A stretch of 64,000 nt of DNA from Micromonospora haikouensis (GTDB lineage Bacteria > Actinomycetota > Actinomycetes > Mycobacteriales > Micromonosporaceae): assembly GCF_900091595.1 (NCBI RefSeq), contig NZ_FMCW01000024.1, positions 1 through 64,000 of the forward strand. Direction: 5' to 3'. Numbering within the stretch: position 1 is the first letter of the stretch; each line of letters opens with the position of its first letter. Made by a program: the position numbers and the translations under genes. Below the pieces are notes generated by a model. The model saw only the letters and a program-made list of their open reading frames with translations. It was not told the origin of the DNA and did no database searches. Shown one piece after another: positions 43,131 to 52,008 of this stretch.

Positions 43131-44726
43131 ATGGTCAAGCCCCTGCCCGCGCGCGTGACGGCGGCGGCCGTCGCCGCCCTGCTCGCCGTCGCCGGCTGCT
43201 CGTCGCCGACGACGTCGTCCGGCGGGGCGGGCGACGCCGGCACGCTGGTGGTGGCCACCGCGGGTGAACCGGACACCCTCAACCCGGTGCTGAACTACGG
43301 CGTCGACGGCGCGTCGCTGATCTTCGACGGGCTGGTCGCCCGGGACGCCGGCAACCGGCTGGTGCCCGCCCTGGCCCGCGACCTGCCGACCGTGTCGGCG
43401 GACGGCAGGACCGTGACGGCCAAGCTGCGCGAGGGCGTGCTGTTCCACGACGGCACCCCGCTCACCGCCCAGGACGTCGTCTTCACCTACCGGGCGGTGC
43501 TCGACCCGAAGGTCGACTCCACGCTGCGCTCCGACCTGGACATGCTCGCCTCCGTGACCGCGCCCGACCCGGCCACCGTGGTCTTCACCCTGAAACACCC
43601 GTACGCGCCGTTCCTGCAGCGGCTGGCGCTGGGGATCGTCCCGGCGAAGGCGTTCGCCGGGCAGGACGTCAACAAGGCCGAGTTCAACCGCAGGCCGGTC
43701 GGCACCGGCCCGTACCGGGTGACGGCGTGGACGCCGGGGGACCGGCTCGTGCTCGCGGCCTACGACAGGCACTGGGGCGGCCGGCCGAAGAACCCGGGTG
43801 TCGTGGTCGCGTTCGTCGCCGACGACAACGTGCGCGCCCAGCGGATGCGGGCCGGGGAGTTCGACGCGGCCGAGCTGGCACCCAAGCTGGCCACCGGCTT
43901 CGACGGGCAGGGCGGCTACCGGGTGCAGCGGGTCCCGACCGCCGACTACCGGGGCGTCATGCTGCCCATGGGCAACCCGGTCACCGGCGACCTGGCGATC
44001 CGGCGGGCCCTGAACACGGCGGTGGACCGGCAGGCCATGGTGACCGGCGTCCTCGGCGGGGCGGGGGAGCCGGCGTTCGGGCCGGTGCCGCCCTCCTCGG
44101 AGTTCGCCGAGCCGTCGATCGTCGGAAGGGCCGCCGCCGACCCGGCCGCCGCGACCGCGACCCTGGACGCCGCCGGCTGGAGGCCGGGCCCGGACGGCAT
44201 CCGGGCCAGGGGCGGCCGGCAGGCCGCGTTCACGCTGATGTACCCGGCCACCGACAGCCTGCGCAAGGAACTGGCCCTCGCCGTCACCGCCGACGCGAAG
44301 AAGATCGGCATCAGGGTCACCCCGGAAGGGCTGACCTGGGACGCGATCACCCCACGGATGAAGACCGACGCGCTGGTGATGGGCTACGGCACCCCGTACG
44401 ACCCGGATTTCGTCTCCTACAAGCTGTTCGGCTCGGCCTTCGCCGGGCAGGGCTTCTTCAACCCCGGCTCCTACCGGTCCGCCGTCGCCGACCGCGCGTT
44501 GCAGCAGGGCCGCGACAGCGCCGACCCGGCCGTCCGCAGGGCCGCCTACGCCACCTTCCAGCAGCAGCTCGCCGCCGACGTGCCGTGGGTGTTCCTCACC
44601 TACCTGCAGCACACCTACGTCGTGAAGGACACCGTGGCGGGGGTGACGCCGCGGGTGGAGCCGCACGAGCACGACGTCGCCAACAGCCTCTGGTGGAACG
44701 TGCACACCTGGACGAAGCGGCCGTGA
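43131..44726 (+). CDS. ABC importer substrate-binding lipoprotein (family 5, oligopeptide/nickel type)
   Basis: The protein has 531 residues. A lipoprotein signal ends in LLAVAGC (Cys lipidated), then the SBP_bac_5 fold: GEPDTLNPVLNYGVDGASLI, LREGVLFHDGTPLTAQDVVF (the family signature), AGEFDAAELAPKLA, and KPYDPDFVSY-like TPYDPDFVSYKLFGS. It binds the imported solute outside the membrane. ATG at 43131 has GGAG 6 bases upstream. It is the first of five overlapping genes (SBP, two permeases, two ATPases). No feature fixes the ligand; oligopeptides, opines or nickel complexes are all handled by this family. Confidence 0.9.
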   Translation: MVKPLPARVTAAAVAALLAVAGCSSPTTSSGGAGDAGTLVVATAGEPDTLNPVLNYGVDGASLIFDGLVARDAGNRLVPALARDLPTVSADGRTVTAKLREGVLFHDGTPLTAQDVVFTYRAVLDPKVDSTLRSDLDMLASVTAPDPATVVFTLKHPYAPFLQRLALGIVPAKAFAGQDVNKAEFNRRPVGTGPYRVTAWTPGDRLVLAAYDRHWGGRPKNPGVVVAFVADDNVRAQRMRAGEFDAAELAPKLATGFDGQGGYRVQRVPTADYRGVMLPMGNPVTGDLAIRRALNTAVDRQAMVTGVLGGAGEPAFGPVPPSSEFAEPSIVGRAAADPAAATATLDAAGWRPGPDGIRARGGRQAAFTLMYPATDSLRKELALAVTADAKKIGIRVTPEGLTWDAITPRMKTDALVMGYGTPYDPDFVSYKLFGSAFAGQGFFNPGSYRSAVADRALQQGRDSADPAVRRAAYATFQQQLAADVPWVFLTYLQHTYVVKDTVAGVTPRVEPHEHDVANSLWWNVHTWTKRP

Positions 44727-45727
44727 CCGCGGCGACGGCCGGGCGTCGGCGGCTGGCCGGGGCCGGGGCGGTGGTCCGGCGGCGGCTGCTGGTGGCCGTA
44801 CCCGTGCTGGCCGCGACCAGCATGGGCATGTTCGCCCTCGGCGCGGCCTCCCCGATCGACCCCGCGCAGCAGTACGCGGGCGCGGCGGTGTTCACCACCA
44901 GCGAGGAGAACCTCGCGCAGATCCGCGCGAACTGGGGCGTCGACGACCCGCTGCCCGTGCAGTACGCCCGCTGGATCGGCAACCTGCTGCGCGGCGACCT
45001 GGGCTGGTCGACCAGCCGCCACGAGCCGGTCACCTCCGTGCTGGCCGCCCGTGCCGGCTGGACCCTGCTGCTCGTCGGCACCGCCCTCGCCCTGGTCCTC
45101 GTGGCCAGCGTGCTGCTGGGCACCCTCGCCGCGTACCGGCGCGGCGGCTGGTTCGATCGGGCGCTGCGCGCCGCCGCGTACGCCGTGCAGTCGATGCCGG
45201 TGTTCTGGATCGGCCTCGCGGCGATCGCCGTATTCGCCCTCGCCCTGGGCTGGTTGCCCGCCGGTGGGCTCACCGACATCACCGCGACCGGCACCGACCC
45301 CGCCGACGTGGCCCGGCACCTCGTCCTGCCCGTGACGGTGCTGGCAATCTCCCAGGCCCCGTGGTTCGTGCTGTTCGTCCGCGACGCCGTCGCCGAGAGC
45401 CTGCGCGACGACCACGTCCTGGCCGCCCGCGCCCGCGGCCTGCCGGGCCGCACCGTCCTGTTCGGCCACGCGCTGCGCACCGCGCTGCTGCCGTTCCTCA
45501 CCCTGGTCGGCGCGCATCTGCCCGAACTGGTCGGCGGCGCGGTCCTGGTGGAGACCGTGTTCTCCCTGCCCGGCCTCGGCGCGGTCACCGTCGCGGCCGC
45601 GCTGGGCGCCGACTTCCCGCTGCTCGCGGCCACCACCCTGGCCACCGCCGTCGTGGTCCTGGCCGCGAACCTCGCCACCGACCTCGCCTACGCCGCCGCC
45701 GACCCCCGGGTACGCCTCGATGACTGA
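44723..45727 (+). CDS. ABC importer permease 1 (DppB/NikB type)
   Basis: The product has 334 residues and six membrane helices. The N-terminal region IRANWGVDDPLPVQYARWIGNL with GDLGWSTSRHEPV is typical of DppB-like subunits, and the cytosolic coupling loop is DHVLAARARGLPGRTVLFGH (EAA loop), followed by LPELVGGAVLVETVFSLPGLG. GTG at 44723 overlaps the stop of the binding-protein gene by 4 bases and the stop overlaps the next permease by 8 bases. It forms the translocation pore with the second permease. Confidence 0.9.
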   Translation: MTAATAGRRRLAGAGAVVRRRLLVAVPVLAATSMGMFALGAASPIDPAQQYAGAAVFTTSEENLAQIRANWGVDDPLPVQYARWIGNLLRGDLGWSTSRHEPVTSVLAARAGWTLLLVGTALALVLVASVLLGTLAAYRRGGWFDRALRAAAYAVQSMPVFWIGLAAIAVFALALGWLPAGGLTDITATGTDPADVARHLVLPVTVLAISQAPWFVLFVRDAVAESLRDDHVLAARARGLPGRTVLFGHALRTALLPFLTLVGAHLPELVGGAVLVETVFSLPGLGAVTVAAALGADFPLLAATTLATAVVVLAANLATDLAYAAADPRVRLDD

Positions 45728-46607
45728 CCTCGCCCGGCCGCCGGCCACCACCCCGGCCCGCACCCACCCGCCGACCCGGGTCCGCGCCGGTCGCCTCGGC
45801 GCGGGCGTGGCCGTCGGCGTCCTCGCCGCCGCGGTGGCCGCGTGCCTGCTCGCGCCGCTGCTGTGGCCACTCGACCAGAGCGCGGTCGACCTCGCCCGTA
45901 CCCGCCTCGCGCCCTCGCCCGACCACCTGGCCGGCACCGACGACCTCGGCCGCGACGTGGCGCTGCGCAGCCTCTACGGCCTGCGGGTGTCGCTGCTGGT
46001 CGGCGCGGTCGCCGCCGGAGTCGCCACCGTCGTCGGTGGCCTCGTCGGCGCGGTCGCCGGCACCCTCGGTGGCCGGCTCGACCGGGCCCTCATGCGCGTC
46101 GTCGACACCGTCGCCGCCCTGCCGCACCTGCTGCTGGGCATCTTCGTCGTCGCGATGCTGCGCCCCGGCCTCGGCGCCGTCATCGCCTCCATCGGGCTGA
46201 CGCACTGGCTGTCCACCGCCCGCATCGTCCGCTCCGAGCTGCTCAGCCTGCGCACCCGACCGTTCGTCGACGCCGCCATCTCCGGCGGGGCCTCCCGCAC
46301 CCGCGTGCTCACCCGGCACCTGCTGCCGCACGTCCTGCCGCGACTGGCCCTGGCCACCACCCTGATGGTGCCGCACGCCGTCTGGCACGAGACCGCCCTG
46401 TCCTTCCTCGGCCTCGGCCTGCCCCCGCACCTCGCCTCCATCGGCAACATGATCAACGACGGGCAGCGGTCCCTGCTCACCGGAGCCTGGTGGGCCAGCA
46501 TCGTCCCCGGCCTCCTCCTCGTCGCGGTCACCCTCGCCCTCGCCGTGCTCACCGGCCGCTGGCGCGACCGCCTCGACCCCCGCGTCCGAGCGGAGCTGCA
46601 CCTGTGA
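45720..46607 (+). CDS. ABC importer permease 2 (DppC/NikC type)
   Basis: The product has 295 residues. The DppC-like marker HLAGTDDLGRDVALRSLYGLR lies before the helices, the EAA loop is RPFVDAAISGGASRTRVLTR, and ALSFLGLGLPPHLASIGNMI with GAWWASIVPGLLL are conserved at the end. ATG at 45720 lies 8 bases inside the preceding gene. Together with permease 1 it makes the membrane channel. Confidence 0.9.
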   Translation: MTDLARPPATTPARTHPPTRVRAGRLGAGVAVGVLAAAVAACLLAPLLWPLDQSAVDLARTRLAPSPDHLAGTDDLGRDVALRSLYGLRVSLLVGAVAAGVATVVGGLVGAVAGTLGGRLDRALMRVVDTVAALPHLLLGIFVVAMLRPGLGAVIASIGLTHWLSTARIVRSELLSLRTRPFVDAAISGGASRTRVLTRHLLPHVLPRLALATTLMVPHAVWHETALSFLGLGLPPHLASIGNMINDGQRSLLTGAWWASIVPGLLLVAVTLALAVLTGRWRDRLDPRVRAELHL

Positions 46608-47599
46608 CCACCACCGTCCCCACCGACACCCGCCGCGCTCACGCCCTGCTGGGCGTCGACGGGCTCACCGTCCGCTTCCACCTCCGGGGTGCCGTGGTGC
46701 ACGCCGTCACCGACCTGAGCCTCACCCTGCACCCGGGCGAACTGCTGGCCGTCGTCGGCGAATCCGGCTGCGGAAAGTCCGTCCTGGCCCACGCCCTGCT
46801 CGGTCTGCTGCCCCGCAACGCCACCGTCACCGGACGCGCCCACCTGCACCCGCCGGACGGCCATCCGGTCGACCTGATCGACGCCGGTGAACGACACCTC
46901 ACCCGCCACGTACGTGGCCGCGCCGTCGGCCTCGTCCCGCAGAGTCCCGCCACCGCGCTCACCCCGGTCCGCAGCGGCCGGCGGCTGCTGGAGGAAACCC
47001 TGCGCGCCCACGGACACACCCGCCGCGCCGCCCCCGCCGCCGCCGACCGGATCGCCGCCGACGTCGGACTCGACCCCGGCGACCTGGACCGCTACCCCCA
47101 CGAGCTGTCCGGCGGCATGGCCCAGCGGCTGGCCACCGCCCTGGCCCTCGCCCCCGACCCGCCGCTGCTACTCGCCGACGAACCGACCACCGGCCTCGAC
47201 CGGCCCCTGGTCGACCACACCCTGGACCTGCTGCGCCGCCGCTGCGACACCGGCGCGGCCGTGCTGCTCATCACCCACGACCTCACCGCCGCCCGCCGCG
47301 TCGCCGACACCGTCGCCGTCATGTACGCCAGCCGCATCGTCGAACACCGCCCCACCGCCGCCCTGTTCGACGCACCCGCCCACCCCTACACCGCCGGGCT
47401 GCTCGACGCCCTGCCCGACCGGGCCTTCACGCCCGTGCCCGGTCATCCGCCCATGCTCACCGACCTGCCCGACGGCTGCGCCTTCGCCCCACGCTGCCCC
47501 CGCGCCACCGACGCCTGCCACATCCCACCCCGCCTCCTGCCCGACGGCGCGGGGCGGGTCGCCTGCCACCACCGGCTCACCCCCGGAGCGCCCGCATGA
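46604..47599 (+). CDS. ABC importer ATPase 1 (DppD/NikD type)
   Basis: The product has 331 residues. Walker A is GESGCGKSV, signature LSGGMAQRLA, Walker B LLLADEPTTGLD, switch His in ITHDLTAARRVAD. The C-terminal oligopeptide-transporter extension is present with its Cys set (CAFAPRCPRATDAC and later VACHH), which in relatives can carry an iron-sulfur cluster. GTG at 46604 overlaps the preceding stop by 4 bases and the end overlaps the second ATPase by 4 bases. Confidence 0.9.
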   Translation: MTTTVPTDTRRAHALLGVDGLTVRFHLRGAVVHAVTDLSLTLHPGELLAVVGESGCGKSVLAHALLGLLPRNATVTGRAHLHPPDGHPVDLIDAGERHLTRHVRGRAVGLVPQSPATALTPVRSGRRLLEETLRAHGHTRRAAPAAADRIAADVGLDPGDLDRYPHELSGGMAQRLATALALAPDPPLLLADEPTTGLDRPLVDHTLDLLRRRCDTGAAVLLITHDLTAARRVADTVAVMYASRIVEHRPTAALFDAPAHPYTAGLLDALPDRAFTPVPGHPPMLTDLPDGCAFAPRCPRATDACHIPPRLLPDGAGRVACHHRLTPGAPA

Positions 47600-48291
47600 C
47601 CGTCACCACCGACGACACCGTGCACGGGGCCGCAGCCGGCGGGCTCGCCGCGCGGCGGGTCACCGTCGCGTACGGCCGGCAGCGCGTCCTCGACCGGGTC
47701 GACCTGCACATCGCCCCCGGCGAGACGGTCGGACTGCGCGGGCTCTCCGGCAGCGGCAAGTCCACCCTCGCCCGTGTGCTCGCCCTCCTGCACGCCCCCG
47801 ACAGCGGCCACGTCACCATCGACGGGCACCCCGTGGGCGGTGCCCGGCACCGGCTGCCCGCCGCCCTGCGGACCCGCGTCGCGATCCTGTTCCAGAGCCC
47901 CCGCTCCGCCACCGATCCCCGGCTGAGCCTCGCCGACCTCATCGCCGAACCGCTCCGCGCCACCGGCGCGTCCCGCGACCAGGCGTCCGCCCGTACCGCT
48001 GACCTGGCCGACCTGGTCGGCCTCACGCCCGACCTGCTCGCCCGCCGCCCCCACGCGGTCAGCGACGGGCAACTGCAACGCGCCTGCCTCGCCCGCGCCC
48101 TCGTGCACCGGCCCGACTACCTGCTCTGCGACGAGGCCACCGCCATGCTCGACGCCTCCACCCAGGCCCACGTCGCCGCCGTCGTCACCGACTACCAGCG
48201 CCGCAGTTCGGCGGGGGTCCTGCTCATCACCCACGACCCCGCCCTGATGAGCCGCTGGGCCACGCGGGTGGTGGACCTCCCTACGCCGTGA
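47596..48291 (+). CDS. ABC importer ATPase 2 (short, NikE-like) with altered signature
   Basis: The product has 231 residues and lacks the C-terminal oligopeptide extension. Walker A is GLSGSGKST, Q-loop ILFQSPRSATDPR, Walker B LLCDEATAMLDAS and switch His ITHDPALM. The signature is VSDGQLQRACLARAL, so the usual LSGGQ has Leu to Val and the first Gly to Asp. One composite ATP site of the heterodimer may be weak or degenerate, which is tolerated in many heterodimeric ABC ATPases. It is the last gene of the importer operon; a weak hairpin (48322-48343) follows. Confidence 0.88.
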   Translation: MTVTTDDTVHGAAAGGLAARRVTVAYGRQRVLDRVDLHIAPGETVGLRGLSGSGKSTLARVLALLHAPDSGHVTIDGHPVGGARHRLPAALRTRVAILFQSPRSATDPRLSLADLIAEPLRATGASRDQASARTADLADLVGLTPDLLARRPHAVSDGQLQRACLARALVHRPDYLLCDEATAMLDASTQAHVAAVVTDYQRRSSAGVLLITHDPALMSRWATRVVDLPTP

Positions 48292-48321
48292 GGGTGGGGA
48301 TCGGGGCTGCCTTCGTCACCA

Positions 48322-48343
48322 TCGGGCGCGGGGTGCCGCCCGA
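48322..48343. terminator. Short hairpin between convergent genes
   Basis: TCGGGCG (48322-48328) pairs with CGCCCGA (48337-48343) around 8 bases. It lies between the importer operon and the convergent end of the nucleoside-type cluster. It is modest in strength. Confidence 0.4.
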
Positions 48344-48360
48344 CCTGTAGCTGCCCCTCA

Positions 48361-49641
48361 TCAAGCCACGGGCTGGCGACGGGGTGCGCCGGGCAGGGCA
48401 CGCAGGGCCGGCGACACCTGAACCGTGGCCGCGATCCGGTGCGCCTCGTCGAGCAGATGCCGGCCCCATCGGTCCCAGAGGCCGTGGAGTCGAGCGGTGA
48501 GCACGACGGTGTCCATGGATGCGGAGGGCAGCGCCGTCCGCAGGCCGATGGCGTGATGGAAGCGATGCCGCCCGCGCTCGAGGTCCGGCTGAATCGTCTC
48601 GTCGAACTCGATCAGTTCGGCGTCCGGCAGATCCGCGGGCAGCCGTTGCCCCGCGCCCACGACGGCGACCCGGCCGGGGCGTACCGGGCCGGCGGCGCGT
48701 ATGGCGTCGGCGATTTCGCCGCTGACGTCGAGCCCCCGTGCCGCCTGCCGCCATTCGGTCAGCTCTCGGTATGCGTCCGCGACGGGCCAGAGCTCGTTCT
48801 GGCGGAACGTCGCCCAGGTCAGCTCGCCGAGCGGATCGCGATGCAGGTCGAGAAAGTGGTCGAGGTTGACGAACAGGCTGGCCAGGTTCCCCTCGACGTC
48901 GCGGTCGTGCGGGGCTTCGACGACCCACGCCGACCGACTAAATTTGATCTTGATGCCGTGCCGGATCAGGCGCAGCCCGATCTCCATGTCTTCCGAGCCC
49001 CAGCCCGGGAAGCTCTCCGTGAAGCCGCCCACCCGGAAGAAGTCGGTGCGACGGACCGAGCAGTTCATCGACCAGTAGAAGATCCATGGGAGCGGGTGGC
49101 GGTCGGGGTCGAAGTCGAGGGCGGCCAGGTGCTCGTGGCGCCAGTCGAAGAAGCGCGGGTCGTGTCCGTACCGGTCGACAACCCCCGCTGCGCCGCCCTC
49201 GGTGACGAGCAGCTCGGCAAGATCGGGGGTCGGATCGTACGGTCGGTAGCCGTAGGCGTATCCCGCGACGGCGTGCCCACCGGCCGGGCCGTCCGCGTGG
49301 GCCGCCAGGTGGGCGTCGAGGAAGCCTGGACCCGGAAGGCTGCCGGTGTCGAGGAAGACCAGAATCGGGGCGGTCGCCGATCGGGCACCCCGATTGCGGG
49401 CGGCCGACGCCCGGAACCCGAGATCCGGCTGGTAGGCGTAGCGCAGCGGGAGGACGGACTGGAACGCGTGGCAGACGTCGAAACTGTCGTCCGTCGAGCC
49501 GTCGTCGACGACCACCACCTCGAACCGGTCGGGGGACATGTGCTGCCGGGCGAGGTGCTCCAGCGTCGTGCGTAGGTGATGACTGCGGTTGTACGTCGGG
49601 ATGACGACCGACAGATCGGGCGCCTCAGGAAGTGTGCGCAT
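48361..49641 (-). CDS. Family 2 glycosyltransferase with galactosyltransferase-type motif (cluster end)
   Basis: The product has 426 residues. LSVVIPTYNRSHHLRTTLEH, VVVVDDGSTDDSFD and LVFLDTGSLPGPGF form a GT-A domain; GGFTESFPGWGSEDMEIGLR is the ED-type acceptor/catalytic motif seen in Glyco_transf_7C enzymes. The C-terminal about 130 residues (from RPGRVAVVGAGQRL) are a separate alpha/beta domain I do not recognise. ATG at 49641 has a GAGGAGAG purine run about 5 bases upstream. It is the last of 15 minus-strand genes; it may glycosylate the cluster product or a surface sugar. Codon use is like that of the cluster. Confidence 0.82.
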   Translation of the reverse strand: MRTLPEAPDLSVVIPTYNRSHHLRTTLEHLARQHMSPDRFEVVVVDDGSTDDSFDVCHAFQSVLPLRYAYQPDLGFRASAARNRGARSATAPILVFLDTGSLPGPGFLDAHLAAHADGPAGGHAVAGYAYGYRPYDPTPDLAELLVTEGGAAGVVDRYGHDPRFFDWRHEHLAALDFDPDRHPLPWIFYWSMNCSVRRTDFFRVGGFTESFPGWGSEDMEIGLRLIRHGIKIKFSRSAWVVEAPHDRDVEGNLASLFVNLDHFLDLHRDPLGELTWATFRQNELWPVADAYRELTEWRQAARGLDVSGEIADAIRAAGPVRPGRVAVVGAGQRLPADLPDAELIEFDETIQPDLERGRHRFHHAIGLRTALPSASMDTVVLTARLHGLWDRWGRHLLDEAHRIAATVQVSPALRALPGAPRRQPVA

Positions 49642-49761
49642 GACTCTCCTCCTCGGTGCTGCGTGAGACCGCGTTGGTGTCGGCCACCATGTCCTCGAAG
49701 CCGGTGCCCGGAAGCCTGAGAGGCGCGGCGGTCGGCGAGCGTCGACAGCCGGCCGAGAGTG

Positions 49762-50979
49762 TCACGGCAGCAGCGACTTCTCCGTTTCCACCGCCACCCG
49801 CGCCGGTTCGGTCCGCTCCCGGCGTGCGGCGCCGATGCAGAGCAGCAGGCCCACGATGCACAGCACAGCGTTACCGATCGAGAATCCGCTGAACGCCGGG
49901 CCGAGGCCGGCGGACGGGATCACGGCGCCCACGCCGAGGCTGGCGACCGTCGTGCCCAGGTAACACAGGATAAAGAAGATCGACACGGCGGCGCCCCGCG
50001 TCGGTGCGGGCTGGTGGACCGCGATGACCTGCGTGGCGCCCTGCAGGGCAAGGCCCTGACCGATGCCGATGAGCACGGTGGCGACCAGCATGATCCAGAT
50101 GCTGGCCAGGGCCGCGGTGAGGCCGAGTGCCGCGGAACCCACCAGCAGCCAGGCCAGACCTTGTCCGGTGACGAACATGTCGCTGCGGTTGATCCGCAGT
50201 GCTCCGAAGATGGCCGACAACACGAAGCACATCGACACGGCCGCGCCCTCGACCAAGCCGTTCTCGATCATGACGACGCGGTGAATGACGACGGTGCCGA
50301 GCGAGGCCAGCAGGCCACCGGCGACGAACGCGCCGAAACCGGCAAGGAGGGCGCCCGGCGATGCGAAGCCGCGGAACATGTTCGTGAGCACGCTGCGCAG
50401 CTGAAGCGGCTCGTCCGCGGTGCTGGTGGCCGCAGGCGTCCGCATGAACGGCATGACCGCCAGCGTGACGACGATCTGGATGACCCAGACCAGCCTGCCA
50501 TCCCAGGGGGCGATCTGCAGCAGCAGACCGCTCCAGATCGGCCCCGCCGCCAGGCCCACCGCGTTGGCGGAGGTGGTGGCCCGGCCGACGAGTTTGCTTG
50601 ACTGCGACAGGTCAAGCTGCGCCAGGACGACAGGCACCACTCCGGTGAAAACGCCCAGAACGACGCCTTGCAACAGGTGTCCGACGTAAAGTTCCCATGG
50701 CGAAGCGGCCACCAGAAAAAGAACGTCGGCGACGATGGAAAGGCCGCACGCGTATATGAGAACCGACCGGTACCCGGCGACAACGGGCATCAGCACCAAG
50801 CCGATCATGACGCCGGCGACGTATGTCGCGAACAGCAGACTGACGGTTGCTGAACTGATGCCCATTGTCGACTGGTAGAGCGGGTAAAGCGGAGCCGGTA
50901 ATCCGCTCGGCATGTGGAGCAGGGCAAGCCCGGCGGCAAGTACGAGGGCGGCTCGCGTGGACGTTCTGTGGTCGGTCAA
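49762..50979 (-). CDS. MFS transporter, probable exporter of the cluster product
   Basis: The protein has about 405 residues and 12 hydrophobic helices (for example AALVLAAGLALLHMPSG, SLLFATYVAGVMIGLVLMPV, VLFLVAASPWELYVGHLLQG). GYRSVLIYACGL sits at the loop 2-3 position where MFS proteins carry GxxxDRxGRR, and that motif is degenerate here. The TTG at 50979 was chosen for GAAAGGG 6 bases upstream; the longer frame to 51129 adds no membrane sequence. In a biosynthetic cluster, export and self-resistance is the likeliest role (inferred). Confidence 0.8.
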   Translation of the reverse strand: MTDHRTSTRAALVLAAGLALLHMPSGLPAPLYPLYQSTMGISSATVSLLFATYVAGVMIGLVLMPVVAGYRSVLIYACGLSIVADVLFLVAASPWELYVGHLLQGVVLGVFTGVVPVVLAQLDLSQSSKLVGRATTSANAVGLAAGPIWSGLLLQIAPWDGRLVWVIQIVVTLAVMPFMRTPAATSTADEPLQLRSVLTNMFRGFASPGALLAGFGAFVAGGLLASLGTVVIHRVVMIENGLVEGAAVSMCFVLSAIFGALRINRSDMFVTGQGLAWLLVGSAALGLTAALASIWIMLVATVLIGIGQGLALQGATQVIAVHQPAPTRGAAVSIFFILCYLGTTVASLGVGAVIPSAGLGPAFSGFSIGNAVLCIVGLLLCIGAARRERTEPARVAVETEKSLLP

Positions 50980-51098
50980 GGCAGGCCCTTTCGCATCCGT
51001 GCAGGCCAACGCGGGATCATCGCTGGGCAGGGATCCTGCGGCGACAACAGTCGTAAACCCTAGCACAGCGGACACTGCGCCTGACCGTCCGCAAGGGA

Positions 51099-51917
51099 CT
51101 ACCGATGCCCCTCCGTATTCAGCCAGCACCCCTCCAGCGCGCTACGGCAGCCACATTCAGCATCGTCTTCGAGAGCGGCGACCGTGGCACGAACCGCAGC
51201 CTCCACGCGCGCCACATTGTCATTGAAGTACGCGACAACGTCGCGATGGCGGACCGGGGGGTCGCCGCTCTCCGGTGCCAGGTCCTCCGAAATTACGCCG
51301 TAGTCGGTGCAGAAGGACAGATTCACGTAACAAAGTTCCATTTCACGGGCGACGGTCGCTTCGGTCGACTGTGTCATGTTGATGACATCGGCGCCCCAGG
51401 AGTTGTAGAGGCGGCTTTCTGCCTTCGTCTGGAACTTCGGGCCATTGATGATCAGCGCGGTGGCTTTGGGGTGCACCACCTCCGGGCTGTCGCTGAGCGC
51501 TTCGATCGCCTGCGCACGCAGTCGGCCGCAGTACGGGTCTGCCAGGTCGGCATGCGCGCCGTTGGCCCGGTCGAAAATGGTCCAGTCCCGGCCCCACGTC
51601 AAATCGATGAACTGGTCGATGAGGAGGAAGTGGCCCTTGCTCACGTGCTCCGACAGGCTGCCCACGACGTTGAATCCGAGGATCTGACGTGCGCCGAGCT
51701 CCTTGAGTGCCGCCACGTTCGCCGGGTACGGAACGCGATGCGGCAGGTACTCGTGGTGCAGTCCGTGCCGGGGGATGAATCCGATTCGCTTGCCTCCCCA
51801 GGTGGCCAGAGTCACCGGCGCACTCGGTTCTCCGTAGGGTGTCTCGACGATCCGTTCGCCCGTGGACTCGAAGAACTTGTAGAAGCCCGTTCCGCCGATG
51901 ATTCCTAGGTCGATCAC
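51099..51917 (-). CDS. MTA/purine-nucleoside-phosphorylase-like protein, copy A
   Basis: The product has 272 residues. GIIGGTGFYKFFESTGERI, TPYGEPSAPVTL, RHGLHHEYLPHRVPYPAN, GPKFQTKAESRLYNSWGADV and NMTQSTEATVAREMELCYVN are the MTAP-family landmarks (phosphate site, sugar site, base pocket). These enzymes cut MTA or purine nucleosides to base and ribose-1-phosphate. The base-recognition loop reads TDYGV, whereas MTAP normally has TDYDC, so substrate preference may differ. GTG at 51917 has GGGAG about 8 bases upstream. It shares only partial sequence with copy B at 62266-63084. Confidence 0.82.
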   Translation of the reverse strand: MIDLGIIGGTGFYKFFESTGERIVETPYGEPSAPVTLATWGGKRIGFIPRHGLHHEYLPHRVPYPANVAALKELGARQILGFNVVGSLSEHVSKGHFLLIDQFIDLTWGRDWTIFDRANGAHADLADPYCGRLRAQAIEALSDSPEVVHPKATALIINGPKFQTKAESRLYNSWGADVINMTQSTEATVAREMELCYVNLSFCTDYGVISEDLAPESGDPPVRHRDVVAYFNDNVARVEAAVRATVAALEDDAECGCRSALEGCWLNTEGHR

Positions 51918-52008
51918 GTGCCATGCTCCCTCGGATAGTGGATCCTGCTTGATGACACCGCACCCTGGCCGTGCTTGGTGGCCAGGCTGGTCCTCCTCCG
52001 TTGTCAGG

